From NCBI GenBank assembly GCA_936432065.2, contig OW386286.2, positions 112,803,519 through 112,867,518 on the forward strand: a DNA stretch of 64,000 bases. The letters are read 5' to 3'. The notes under the pieces were generated by a model that was given only the letters and a program-made list of their open reading frames with translations, had not been told where the DNA came from and did not search any database. Shown piece after piece: positions 11,450 through 22,574 of this stretch. Position 1 is the first letter of the stretch, and each line of letters opens with the position of its first letter. Both the position numbers and the translations under genes were made by a program. The stretch comes from Rutpela maculata (Eukaryota; Arthropoda; Insecta; Coleoptera; Cerambycidae).

Positions 11450-12560
11450 CTTCTCCCAGTTTCTCATATATTTGTTTTCCTTGCAGGTTGCGGTTCTGAA
11501 ACCCACTGTACTGAGTCTCGTTAACTCAATAGCCTAGTTCCTTCCAAGAAGGCGAGTGTAAGGTTGATGAGAGTTCTGGCAATCTCTTCCGGGGTAGCAA
11601 GCGGTTCCCCAAAGTGTAAAAGTTTCCAGCCATCAAGGACAGTCATTTTCATATGTAATTCATAGATTTGCTAGTATTTGTATCTTTCTTAGTTTTTTCA
11701 TCGCCTCCCCATTTTTCGGCTCTGCACCAACATATGAGAGATACATATGTTATTATTGGTACCACAATCTTTTAGTATAGCCAGTGCACCATTTTCGGTT
11801 GTAGTCCGTAGTTCTTGTTTGCCATTCTTGTGCAGGCCTAAAACCCGCGTAGCTTCGGTAGTCAATTTGTTAAAGGTTAATTTGGTATCTATACCTTAAT
11901 CGTAAAAGGAGGATAGTAATGAATGCACGTGATCAGCACGAGTAACAGATCCTATTGGCGTTTGAATTTCAAGGAAACGTAATTCAAAATAAGTATTACA
12001 AAGGCATATCAAATCAACGTCATTCTGTTATATATGCCGCCTTACACTATTGGCCGTTCAATTCATCACAATCTTCCTTTTGCGGTTAAGGTATAGCATC
12101 AATTCCAAATATTTAACTTAATTGCTTGCCTGTAGTTCTTTTCCCAGGAGATATAATTTTTCAGGTTGGTTTCCTCTTTTTGTAAACGTAACCACAGTAG
12201 CCCTTCCTGGATTCACGGATAGATTTTCCTACTCATCATTTCATATTCTCCTATTACTAGGGCGATAACATCGTCCGCATACCGTTACGCGCACACTTCT
12301 TGCTGTTTCAGTATAGATAAGTGTTCATCTACGATAGAGCCCCCTCTTGTCATGTACATCTCCACTGTTGTGGATCCCAGAGTGTATTAAATTTTCTTAG
12401 TTCTGAATGCCGAGGGCGATCATCTTGTTATTGATTTTCCACCCTCGCATCTCTTCCCTGCATTGCTTAGTGAGTTAAATGAGGTGTTATCAAAAGCATT
12501 CCCTAGGCGCAGAAAGGTTCCTATAGCAGTTTCCTTACTGTCCAGGGTCCTTTCTATACT
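11450..12560 (-). pseudogene. Decayed LINE reverse transcriptase fragment 1
   Basis: On the - strand several broken frames read as a non-LTR reverse transcriptase. GTFLRLGNAFDNTSFN corresponds to palm motif A. A YADDVIALVIG catalytic motif follows, then VVTFTKR and LYLLGKEL strings typical of the region after the catalytic aspartates. Stops and frameshifts are frequent and there is no intact ORF. It overlaps in content with the fragment at 12810-13480, so the two are separate copies or a duplication. Confidence 0.55.
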
Positions 12561-12809
12561 GTGAGTAAGCTAACTCAAAGAATTTTTCCGTTTGGTAGAC
12601 TGAGATTCCAACTATTTGGCGAGGAAAATCTAAGGGGCTATTGTCAGGGCTGTCGGATACAAAGGACCAAGGATCAAGCTGGATAAGGAGCTCTCTCTAA
12701 CGAAAACTAGAATAGAAGCGCCACGATAGATCGACAGGGGGTCGCGCTAGTCAATGTCAATCAGCCGGCTCCTCCTCTTCTAATCTAATCTTGATTAGAT
12801 GAGCTTTAA

Positions 12810-13480
12810 AAAAAAAGTTTGGTATCCAAAGTAAATCCCAGGTATCTGGCCTCGTTGTTCATCTGTAGTTCTCTCCGAAGATACTATTTTCACAGGTTAT
12901 GAAATTTTCGATTTTTAATTGTGAATGTCACCACAGTGGTGTTTTCTGAATTCACACACACACTCTGGGTTCACCATGTACCTACCGCATGTAGAGTTCT
13001 GCATCATTTCCAATGCAGTGCCTTTAAAGTTTCCTATTACTAAGATGGTGAAGTCATTTGCATATCTTGCTGTCCCTTTGTGCTAGGACCACAGAAAGAA
13101 TGATAAAATCCCTTCCCTCTGGTTACGGACACCTCCTCTACCTTGGATCCCAACGTGAATCGGATTTTTCAAGTTCTGGTTGGTCTCGATGAGAGGTTTT
13201 TCTCCAAGGTTTTCAGGAGAAATTGTGTTAGGTTGATAGATCGGAAAGATTTGGCCTGGACATAGGCATCATGTTCCGGTTTTGATATAAATACCACCTT
13301 TACCCAAGGTCAAACTAGCCCTGAACAGTGCACACATGAGTGTTGCAAGTAAATTTATTCCCTGTGTATGAAGTGCTGGGAGTATTCTATCCACCCCCGT
13401 AAAGTATGACATAGAAGCATACTGTCTATATTAGTATGTATTTCATATCTTCTCTATCCTCAGTTTTAGCTTTAAGTATT
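12810..13480 (-). pseudogene. Decayed LINE reverse transcriptase fragment 2
   Basis: On the - strand the frame contains RYANDFTILVIGNFKG, a mutated YADD motif with Asn for the first Asp. VVTFTIKNRKF and NNEARYLGFTL follow. The block order matches fragment 1 at 11450-12560. Many stops; a fossil. Confidence 0.5.
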
Positions 13481-13577
13481 TAAGGTCAGAGAGAATATGT
13501 AGGAAGGTTCTACAGTTTTTTCACCCTCACCCTGGTATAACAGGCATGTGCTTTCAGTAAGAAAAATAATAAAGTTT

Positions 13578-13724
13578 ATATTAGTATATGCAACGATCAC
13601 TTAATGATGGCTATTAAGACACAAACATGAGAATTATGACATGAGCTGTAGACGAATGTCATAATGAATGCAAGTGTCTTAATAACCATTAAATGTGAGT
13701 TGCATACATTATTTTTTCTACGAC
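13578..13724. repeat. Palindromic repeat, family P copy
   Basis: A near-symmetric element: TAGTATATGCAACGATCACT on the left and AGTTGCATACATTATTTTTTCTACGA on the right. The inner arms are GATGGCTATTAAGACAC and GTGTCTTAATAACCATTAA. Related palindromes are at 23741-23872, 40292-40420 and, more distantly, 51083-51231. The right-hand end carries the shared TTTTTTCTACGA motif. Confidence 0.6.
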
Positions 13725-16200
13725 CAGTCATAATGAAATAGAAAATTAACACTTTATTTCTGAAATTGCTAGGTAACATGACATGACAAATGACTTGTCA
13801 AAATTGATAAATTTTAGATCTGTCAGATGTTCAAGGAAATAGTTGATATTGACAGAATATTGCTGTTTGTCGCGTTTCTATTGGTTATAAACTTGTATCT
13901 TAATGGAAAATCTGTATCTTAATGAATCTCATTAAAATACAGGCAGGGAATGTCTAATAAACGAACTAAAGCATGGAAGTAGAAAAAAATAATTATGTTA
14001 CTGAAAAGACTGCCACTCAAAAAGATCCTCATATCACATAGTCGTTGCATCATAAAATGATTTTAATACGTAATTTACGGAGTATAGATATTTAATTCAT
14101 ACTTTGCTGCAAAAATCGATTGGTAACTGTCGATGTATTTTTCACGGTGCTGCTAATGAGCACCGTGACTGCCACGGTCGGGTCGTTGACCAACCGTCAA
14201 TAGTAAAGGCAGGAAGTACAACTTATATGTGTCCGCGTTACAGCGAATGTCGCCGTTTGTTCCGATTTTGCGCCTTATCTAAAGCTAAGAACTCATTAAG
14301 AACTTAAGAAGTGTAACATATTGCGAGAGCATATTACAAAACTCGCAAAAACTAAAACCGACCGAAGCGTCAGGCCGCGATGTAGAAAGAGTAGAAGAAA
14401 GAAATCGCAAACTCTTATTAGTAATTTTTCAGTAATGTTCCTCAAATGTACAATATATAGCTTATAAATGTACGTAGAATTACGCTAAATTGGACATTTC
14501 ATAAATGGTTTTTAAATAAATTATATACAAGAAAAACTATAAACTCTGGCAGTTTCACAGTTCATTTATTTTATTCAGTATGGGTACGAACGAAAGGTAG
14601 AAACATGCAGTGAAGTGCATTATACAAATACTGTAGGTTCATTTTTCATAATCTGAAGACTGTTATCTGCCATCATCGTTAAAGTTATACAGAGGTTATG
14701 TTTATTAAATTTATACTTGTCTGCTAAAAAAAATGAGAACAGCAAATTTAAAAGATAAACAGAACAGATATATGACCTACAAGAGATAGAAAGGCAGCCA
14801 AATTTAATATTACTCACTTGATTTAATACTACGTCGTATAAATGTTCCTGCTTCGAGTAAGTTTTAATAAAAAAATCGGCATCTACTGGAAGCGACTGGA
14901 ACCTCCCCACACGGTGGATCTTTATAAGCTATGTTTGGATATTACATCGGAAATCAGAGCACCGAGCAAACAGATAAATTACACGTGACTTTGGAGCCAT
15001 TTATTTCATGAACAAATATCGAACGAACTGAAGAGCACTACAAGCAATCTGTTAAAACAATACCTCTCATGTTTGTTTATGTTGCATGTTAATCAATTGC
15101 CGGATATCATAAGGGTATTAACAGATAACGTTTCGAAGATTTTGTACAACATTGGATAGCGAAGAAAAAATAATAAAGCAGAATTTAGTCCAAATGACAC
15201 TCTAACCTCAAGTCAATAACATTATGGACAATTCAAGCAGACTACGCATGCGTCAAATTAAAATCTTCCTGCTCGATCAAAAAGGTCCGAGCAAGTCGAG
15301 CTTCATCCGAGGCCCTTATTTTGTAATATTCGAACGTTTCAGATTTAGCTCGGTTAGCTCGATTTGCATTAAATGAACGATTGTAACGCGTTCCATTAAT
15401 CAGACGTAATATCTTTTATTATAAATTTCATTTATCAGTCGTTAGCAGTAAATTGATAGTCGATTATGTTGAACTTCTATATACATGCATCTAACTGAAA
15501 GTAAAAAAGATGGATAGCCGCGTTTTTACATCTCGAACATCAACTTCTTGAAATACTCACTCTGCATAATTAAATAAAGTTTATTACTTGAAAACAATCA
15601 AAAACGCCTTGCCACAATCCACAAAAAACACTATATTGTTAAAATTCCAAGATACTTAGCCAGGCCAGCGGAAAAACACAAACTGTTTTGACAAACGTTT
15701 AACGAATATCAACAAATGTTTGACCGCCACGCCAAGTTGGAAGTCACGTGGTTTGGATTAATAAAAATAGACTGCTAATTAGAGGTTAGATTTCCAACCT
15801 ACAAAACCTATTAGGACAAAGTATTTAGAACTTCATAAACATTACACCGTACTAGATTTTAGTTGAAAGTACGGGAACCAGGCAGAAATTTTAATAATAG
15901 CTACGTAATATTCTTAAATCTCAAGAAATATATATTTTTCAGGTTAGCTGTGACGTCACGTACCATAACCTATAAATCAACATTCACAAAGGTTACCGAC
16001 CCAAATATTTTTGACAGATGGCAAAATACATTTTCCAATAACAATAATACCAATAATATTTTTTGGATGCTGTCATGTGTGCACATATAACGAATTCTTT
16101 TTAATTTTTTTAACGGAAACGAAATCGAAAGGGGGCAAGTGTGATATATCGTTGAAATTGAAATTTTTACTACTTTTCAATGGTTCGATTACAAATTGTA
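13725..16200. other. AT-rich stretch, no recognised gene
   Basis: Short frames at 14104-14307, 14620-14910 and 15863-16205 have no recognisable motifs. Nothing supports exons or RNA genes. A host intron or intergenic spacer is the default reading. Confidence 0.35.
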
Positions 16201-16220
16201 AGTAACCATAAAATAAACAA

Positions 16221-16505
16221 CTTGTTGTGACAAAACGGCACTAAACGTAATCCGATCTCAACCAAAACCTTTTCAGATCTTCTAGAGCACTAAAGAAACC
16301 CTCATGCAAAGTTTCATCCAAATCCATTTAGTAATTTCGTCGCTATCGTGCTAACATACCCACACACATACTCACACACAGACATTTTTTAAAAACTACT
16401 TTTTTGGGTTCCTTGGACCTCAAAACGTAAAGATTTGATATTATCTCAATTTTCGATTTTGGACTAAATGTACTAACCTCCCACAATTTTATTGTGGGGA
16501 GGTTA
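16221..16505 (+). repeat. Hairpin-ended repeat (family C)
   Basis: It contains AAAGTTTCATCCAAATCC, ATCGTGCTAACATACCCACACACA and ACAGACATTTTTT, the same block order as families A and B. It ends in the hairpin TAACCTCCCACAA-TTTTA-TTGTGGGGAGGTTA (16474-16505). The opposite end carrying the stem-arm copy was not found, so the 5' limit is uncertain. Confidence 0.5.
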
Positions 16506-17464
16506 AAAATTAATTAACTGGTAAACTCCTTGAAGCTTCTCACTAAGACAGCATTTAGCAGTATTCTATACTACATTACAATAAGCATATGTAATTGGCG
16601 ATTCAAATTAATATTTTCGCTTTAGGAAACCCGTGTTATGTGACATTTTATTGGGGAGACTTTTAAATATTGCCTAAATGTTGGTTGTGGCATTTTCTTA
16701 ATTTTTTTCTGTTTCTTATTGGGACGTTCTGCCACATGTATTTTCTTCTAAACAATGTCGTGAAGAATTATTCGCACTGAACTTCATTGCATACAGGTCG
16801 TTCTCGTGGGGTGTTAAACAGTTTTACATTAAAATTGTTAATATGTTTTCCTGTTTGCTGGCAAGTAAGTAAATATAGACCGGGAGGCAGCGACGCATTT
16901 TTGGGAGTGATTAAGGCTGATTTTTATATATGCAGTAGTTTCTGGTGTGTGCATACAAGAAATGGCGGTCAGTTGGCGCACCCGCGGTGGAGGAAGCTAT
17001 TGAATTTATTGAAATAAAAAATGATCATCAAAGTTGAAATTTTGTATGTTGTTTAATAATGTTAAAAAGTGATACAAAATCATAGTCAGCTGGTAAAATG
17101 ACGGTGGATATACGTCCGCTGTTCATACACTGTGTCCCACTTAAGGACTACCACCGCCCCCGTAAAATTTTTATTTATGAACCGATTTTTATGTTTTTTT
17201 TTTAATAAGTTGATCTCGCAAAAAGGCATTAGAAACATGTTCTTTTAATTCCTGAACTCAAAGCCACGTCCAACTACGACCATTGTTTAAGTGCGAAATA
17301 TTGAGAAGTAATATTAGCGATTTTTTTTTTAGAATATTGGAACGGATTCTTATTTAGGACCACCTATATACGTACCTATTATACCAATTTTTGTCGTGAT
17401 AGTAATAGAGGGTGGCCCAAAACATTAAAAATAAGTTTTTAAAATAACGAAATTTAAAGTACTT
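16506..17464. other. Mostly AT-rich, no recognised gene
   Basis: The 76-codon frame at 16787-17017 is unrecognised. A Tc1/mariner-like end may be present at 17138 (CACTGTGTCCCACTTAAGGA) with a weak partner near 17410 (GGGTGGCCCAAAA), but the match is too short to call an element. Confidence 0.3.
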
Positions 17465-17975
17465 TACTTTTATTACATATTTAAATTATTTATTGATAAA
17501 ATTATTACTATTATTTAAATTTTTATTTATTTCGAAACTTTATAAACAATTACCATAAACCTGCAAACAAAATTAGATTTTTAGATTTTTAAGAACCTGT
17601 GTGGTTTGTGCTATTAAAACTTAGCATAATTAATTAATTAATTAACTAATCGCACACAATTTCCACTTTTCTTGTAAAGAATAATGAGCCATTATTATTA
17701 TAATACGAAATAACTAAGTTGTTTTAGTCGTTTATCAAAGAACTAAGATGCTAGTTAAACAGTGTCAGTGACAGCCATTTTTCAAATAACATTTTTTGTT
17801 TTCCACGCCTACTATGTTTTAATAACACAAACCGCTCAGGTTCTTACAAATCTAAACATCTAAATTTTTTTACAGGTTTATGGTAGTTATTTATAAAGTT
17901 TCAAAATAAATAAAAAATTAAATAATAATAATAATAATAATTTTATCAATAAATAATTTAAATAATACAAAAGTA
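17465..17975. repeat. Inverted-repeat element with about 165-bp arms
   Basis: Left arm 17465-17640 and right arm 17810-17975 are inverted copies sharing AAGTACTTTACTTTTATTA-type ends, TATTTATTGATAAAATTATT, ACTTTATAAACAATTACCATAAACCTG and AGAACCTGTGTGGTTTGTG-type blocks. The spacer is about 170 bp. It is AT-rich and non-coding; MITE-like. Confidence 0.6.
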
Positions 17976-17995
17976 ATTAGTTCAATCAATGAAGG

Positions 17996-18830
17996 AGGTG
18001 TAGAGTGGGTGAGCAGGGACCTAAGCGATTCCTTTAGAAAGTTGTTCAGGGTGCTTAGGGAGTAAACATACTGAAAGTCCTGACGTCTAGGAGGTGAGCC
18101 GGAGGGGGGAGGGGCACAAAGAAGGTACCACTTTTGTTTTTCGCTTATATCTCGAAAACGATGCGTCTCAGGGAAAAATTTCCAAATGAAACCTCATGAA
18201 ATTCTCTACGACTTTCGTTTTATATATTTTTTTCGAATTCGCAACTGTTTTCGAGCTGCACGCTCCGGAAAATTGAAAATTTTCAAAAAACAGATTTTTA
18301 CCCGAAAAATAGGAAATTGTATTTTAAAGATGATAAAAAAAATAAATGCTGGTGGATCTTCTGTTGTAATTGGCACCAGGGTGTCGCCTACATGTTTCCA
18401 CCCACTCTTGAGGGGGCAGCTCATTCCCGAGCCACTGCTGCACTTGGTGGTAGGTGCACTGGGAATGCTGTTTAGCTGCTCTCTCAGTTGATGGGGGGAG
18501 CTGATGTCAGGCTTAATATTTGGAAGCGGTACTGGTTGAGGGAGGTCTGACTTGCTGGTGCCCCACACCATTTGAGAAGCAATTCTTCCCAGTCTCTTCA
18601 ATCTCGCCTTGAGTGGAGGAGGGGTTGTAAAAGATGACTGCCGCTTCCTTGATGATTTTTGACTTAAGTACAATTTTGAGAATTCGAAAAAAGTATATAA
18701 AATGAAAGTTGTAGAGAATTTCATGAATTTTCATTTTGTTTAAGAAAATTTTTCACTACGACGCACCATTTTAGAGATATAAGCGAAAAAACCAAAAGTG
18801 GGACTTTCTTTGTGTTTTAAATTTCGTTAT
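17996..18830. mobile_element. Fold-back element with a protein-family fragment in its loop
   Basis: The left arm (about 18129-18250) and right arm (about 18660-18815) are inverted copies containing TTCGCTTATATCTCGAAAAC, AAATTCTCTACGACTTTC and TCGAATTCGCAA. The left side extends to about 17996. The same left-side sequence, without loop or right arm, is at 28570-28868. The loop (18352-18650) encodes, on the - strand, the C-terminal part of the EADTR/CXC family. Boundaries are approximate. Confidence 0.65.
18352..18650 (-). pseudogene. EADTR/CXC transposon-family protein, C-terminal fragment
   Basis: Three - strand frames together show the family's order: IEETGKNCF, then LPPSTERAAKQHSQCTYHQ leading into VQQWLGNELPPQEW, then GWKHVGDTLVPITTEDPP. 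The same blocks occur at 35968-36300 (LPPTSEALRQHSYRVF, EWGWKKVGN) and 51633-52178 (HAFRTYHQVQKWYG). The reading is broken by frameshifts and the cysteine cluster that should follow is missing. It is enclosed by the inverted arms of the element at 17996-18830. Confidence 0.6.
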
Positions 18831-19129
18831 TTCGTCTAAATAAATTAAATCATATTATTATAATAGCTCCGATCATTTTTGAAAACAATATCGAATATAG
18901 AAGATATAGCAAGTGTAAGGCTTGTCTGGGTTTACTTCCAAAAAAATTAAAACATTTAATTTAACAATTTTCCCAAATTTACTTTATTTCCCTAGGGACG
19001 TTATGAAAACTAATGACTCGTTGCCAATGGCAACAAGTATTTGGTACATAAAGCGTTACTTACGATTGACAAAACAATGGAATTATAGTGTACCTACGAG
19101 GGAGGTTATGACGAAAAAATTTTAACATA

Positions 19130-19345
19130 TTAGGTCCTGTTTGACAGATGGATTACATTTAATGGCAGATTTCGTATTCTATAGTACTGTAGTTTGTTAG
19201 TTAAGATATAATAAGAGACAGTGTCAGAAGCTTCGGCAAGGTCTAAAAATACAGTAGTACATATCTTATTTTCGTTTATATAGTTATTTATTGCTAGTTT
19301 CGATTTCTTGTTTTCTCGAAAACCATACTGACTTTGATAATACAC
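19130..19345 (-). pseudogene. LINE reverse transcriptase fragment
   Basis: A 71-residue frame contains QYGFRENKKSKLAI, then FLDLAEASDTVSYYIL, the fingers-to-palm motif A region of Jockey/CR1-type reverse transcriptases (normally FLDLAKAFDTV). Phe to Ser in the motif and the short length show that it is a fossil. No YADD follows. Confidence 0.7.
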
Positions 19346-19439
19346 CTAAGCGTTCTAAATAAGCTGCTAATCTTACTACTTACTAATCTAAACTCATTAA
19401 GTAAGAAATTAATGGCTTAGAAATTATAGAAAATATGGC

Positions 19440-20387
19440 ACATGGGATGTCTTCTTTTAAAGTGCCGGAGGACAAGTAATTTCAGACTTGAAATATTCAG
19501 TTTTGGGCTTGCCTCAAAACTACGATTAGTGATATAATATGGGAAAGAGGGGTGACGGTAAGACGATAGCAGCAATATGGGAGCATAGTAGGTAGGTAGG
19601 GTAGATAGATGATGTGATGGTAGGGAAGTGGCGATCCACGCAAGCGTAGCCGCTGGCATAAGTTCATAATAATATAATAAAAAATTATTAACTTTATAAA
19701 TATTTTTAAGCGAGATTTAATGATAAAAGATCTAACGACATGTTATTACAGTTACGTTTCGATCCCTCATAAGTTTGAAATCTCTTTTAAAATGCAGCAT
19801 ATCTTTCAATAGTGTCACATGAATATAAGATGGTCATTATAATTCTAACGATAAAAATATCATTAAACACGAATTAAATACAAAATATTCAAAAAGAAAC
19901 TTAGTTAGCGGAAATGATGAATCGTTTCGAGCCTGAGATCCAAGCATTCAGTGTGAGAATTTACTGGCTAGACTCGTTGCGCGATGGTAAACAAATATTT
20001 CCAATCTTATTAATATTCACTCTTTGATGTGCCCGTAGTCTGAAAGCAGTATAAACAGAATTTCTAGAAAAAATTAATGGCGTCAACATCTCTAAAATGC
20101 TTTTCCATTCAATAATAGCTTCGCCCTCTTATTGCAATCACACCGCTAGTTATGAGAATCAGAAATAATTTAGGATACACAAAAATAAGTACGTTACTAA
20201 TTAACACATTTAAAAAACCCGTTCTAAGGAAATCAAGAAATCCTTACATTCGTCACAAGTTTAGAAATTTTATCATACGGGTTTATTAAAATTTGGTAGT
20301 TAAATTTCAGAACAGAATATATTTGGAAAAGCAGTCCGAGCAGATTTACTTGGCTTAGAATTATCAAATATTTATACCGGGTGTAAC
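19440..20387. other. AT-rich stretch, no recognised gene
   Basis: The 80-codon - strand frame at 19417-19659 is compositionally odd and unrecognised. Nothing else seen. Confidence 0.35.
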
Positions 20388-21603
20388 AGGATCATGGTAC
20401 ACCCCCCTTTCTCCTTTAGTTTTGAAGATAATTGATTCAAATTTGGGATATCCTATATACATAATAAGCGGCACTTTTTGACATACAAGTGATTTTTATA
20501 TCTATATATTATTACATTTTTGAATTCTGCATAGTTTTCGGAATCCAACGATACCAAATAAGTGAGTGACATTTCAAACGTCAATATTTTTTATTATATA
20601 ATTTTTAGTTTTTCATTTAAGTGTGCAATGGCGGTTCCAATTTATTCTAAATGATCCATGTAATGCTTGAAAAATCGAAATCCCGTCAAAAATACTAAAT
20701 TACGTGATTTATGAGCAAATAAAGTTCATCAAAATGGTTTTTGGGGCAAAACTCAATTTTTTCAAATGGAACCATATTGATACCGTGGTACCATTTATTA
20801 GTACTATTAATAAGGAATTTATTCATATGTCGTACTAAAATGTGCGATAAATACAAACAAAATTACAGCTAAAAGAAAATAAGAAAATACATTTTTGTAT
20901 TTTGCGGCATTTTGAACATAATTAACAAGAATTTTAAACAATTTTTAAAGACAATAAAAACATCGGTAAACCAACAAATGTTTGACAAGCTAAATATTTC
21001 ATTGTTTTCAAAGCCACCTTCGTTAGTTACTTCTTAACATTTAATTAGAACAAAATTGTATTTTTTTATTTTCTTTTAGTTGTAATTTTGTTTGTATTTA
21101 TCGCACATTTTAATACGACATATGAATAAATTCCTTATTAATAGTACTAATAAATGGTACCACGGTACCAATTTGGTTCCATTTGAAAAAATTGAGTTTT
21201 GCCCCAACAACCATTTTGATGAACTTTATTTGCTCATAAATCACGTAATTTAGTATTTTTGACGGGATTTCGATTTTTCAAGCATTACACGGGTCATCTA
21301 GAATAAATCAGAACCATCATGGCACACTTAAACGGAAAACTAAACATTATTATTATAAAAAATATTGCCGTTTCAAATGTCACTTATTTGGTATCGTTGG
21401 ATTCAGAAAATTATGCAGAATTCAAAAATGCAATAATATACAGGATGTTCCATTTAAAAATCGTTAGTATCACTTTCGGCGAAACCAGAAGTGAAAAAAA
21501 AAATCACTTGTATGTCAAAAAGTGCCGCTTATTATGTATATAGGATATCTCAAATTTCAACCAATTATCTTCAAAACTAAAGGAAAAAGGGGAGGGGGGT
21601 GCC
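20388..21603. mobile_element. Large fold-back element, about 500-600-bp arms
   Basis: The left arm (20388 to about 20900) is mirrored by about 21060-21603. Shared blocks, read as complements, include ATAATAAGCGGCACTTTTTG, ATTTGGTATCGTTGGATTC, TTTTTCAAGCATTAC, AATCACGTAATTTAGTATTT, TGGTACCATTTATTAGTACT and AATTACAGCTAAAAGAAAAT. The spacer is only about 150-250 bp with no coding capacity. The outer ends carry C/G-runs (CACCCCCCTTTCTCC and its complement). Confidence 0.75.
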
Positions 21604-21916
21604 AAGGAAAATGACCTACGTTTTTGGTCACAAATCATAACATTAAAAAGGTATTAGTACCCACCTAAAAAAGTTTTATACTTAGCTTGGCTCTAAGTTA
21701 TACAATATCCTACAGCTACTTGTAAAATTTGTAACGTCACACAATTCTTTTAAACATCAAGTCAAGCAATATACTCTCTCGCGCCAGAGAATATATAATA
21801 TTGTCGTCTATACATATAATAAATCTGTAAAGTTGGTGTGTATGTACGTTGAAAATATTTGCAAAAAACTGATCTGGGGGGATGTAAAATGAGTAATAGA
21901 ATACATTATAGTTATT

Positions 21917-22044
21917 AAGGTACCAAGGGTGTTATAAGGATAATAACGCACCGAGGTCGGCAGTGTACAATTCCGAGGGCCTCTGGCCCGAGGGAATGTA
22001 CGTCGACAGAGGGCGTCATTATCCTATAACACCCGTGGTGCCTT
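21917..22044. repeat. GC-rich near-perfect palindrome
   Basis: AAGGTACCAAGGGTGTTATA and GGATAATAACGC on the left are mirrored by GCGTCATTATCC and TATAACACCCGTGGTGCCTT on the right. The centre is CCGAGGGCCTCTGGCCCGAGG-like, with a TGTACAATTCC / GGAATGTAC pair inside. It is markedly GC-richer than its surroundings. It lies 10 bases from the TTAA-flanked MITE. Confidence 0.65.
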
Positions 22045-22054
22045 CAACGTTTAA

Positions 22055-22297
22055 TGTCCTGCAAGTCTGTTATTTAATTCGAATTTTTTTTTTTGACATT
22101 TACGACTTATTAATTTGACATCTATTATGTTCAAAACGATTTGATTTAAAAGAGAGTAAAAATCAAAATTGTTTGTAAACGCCGCCATTGCATAGCAACG
22201 CATTTTGTTTGTCAATAACGCTATCATAATTTGCTTGTTTTGGGTTGTATTATAATTTTATAGGGTGGTTATTGTAAAATAACAGACTTGTAGGACA
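22055..22297. mobile_element. MITE with 21-bp inverted ends and TTAA flanks
   Basis: The left end is TGTCCTGCAAGTCTGTTATTT. The right end is its near-exact complement (AAATAACAGACTTGTAGGACA, one mismatch). Both are flanked by TTAA (22051-22054 and 22298-22301), the target used by piggyBac-type transposases. The 243-bp interior has no coding capacity. Confidence 0.65.
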
Positions 22298-22574
22298 TTA
22301 AGATAATTTTTGAAATTTTTATCGGTTTGAACGCGCATCACGCAGAAACTACTGATCCAATTTGAATGGGGTTTTCACAGGTAAATTTATCTAAGTTTGG
22401 AGTAACATTTAGTTTTTATTTCATCGAAGTCGGCCTACTCTAAGCCAAGTTTTCTGAAAATCGGTTTAGTAGAACCGGAGATACAGCTTAATCTCTACAA
22501 TAAGCGTATTGAAATAATAATCCATAATATTCCTTAAGTTTAGTTTTCATAATATTTCCTAAATTGTAATCTAT
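22298..22574. other. Diverged dispersed-repeat fragment
   Basis: It contains AACTACTGATCCAATTTG, TTTCTGAAAATCGGTTTAG and CGGAGATACAG. These belong to a motif style frequent in arthropod repeats (a CAATTTG...ATCGGTT...GGAGATA block). Limits are unclear. Confidence 0.35.

Noticed and set aside
18206..18724. 172-codon - strand frame as an intact gene
   Set aside because: It runs through both fold-back arms and the loop. Only the loop carries family blocks, and those are spread over three frames.
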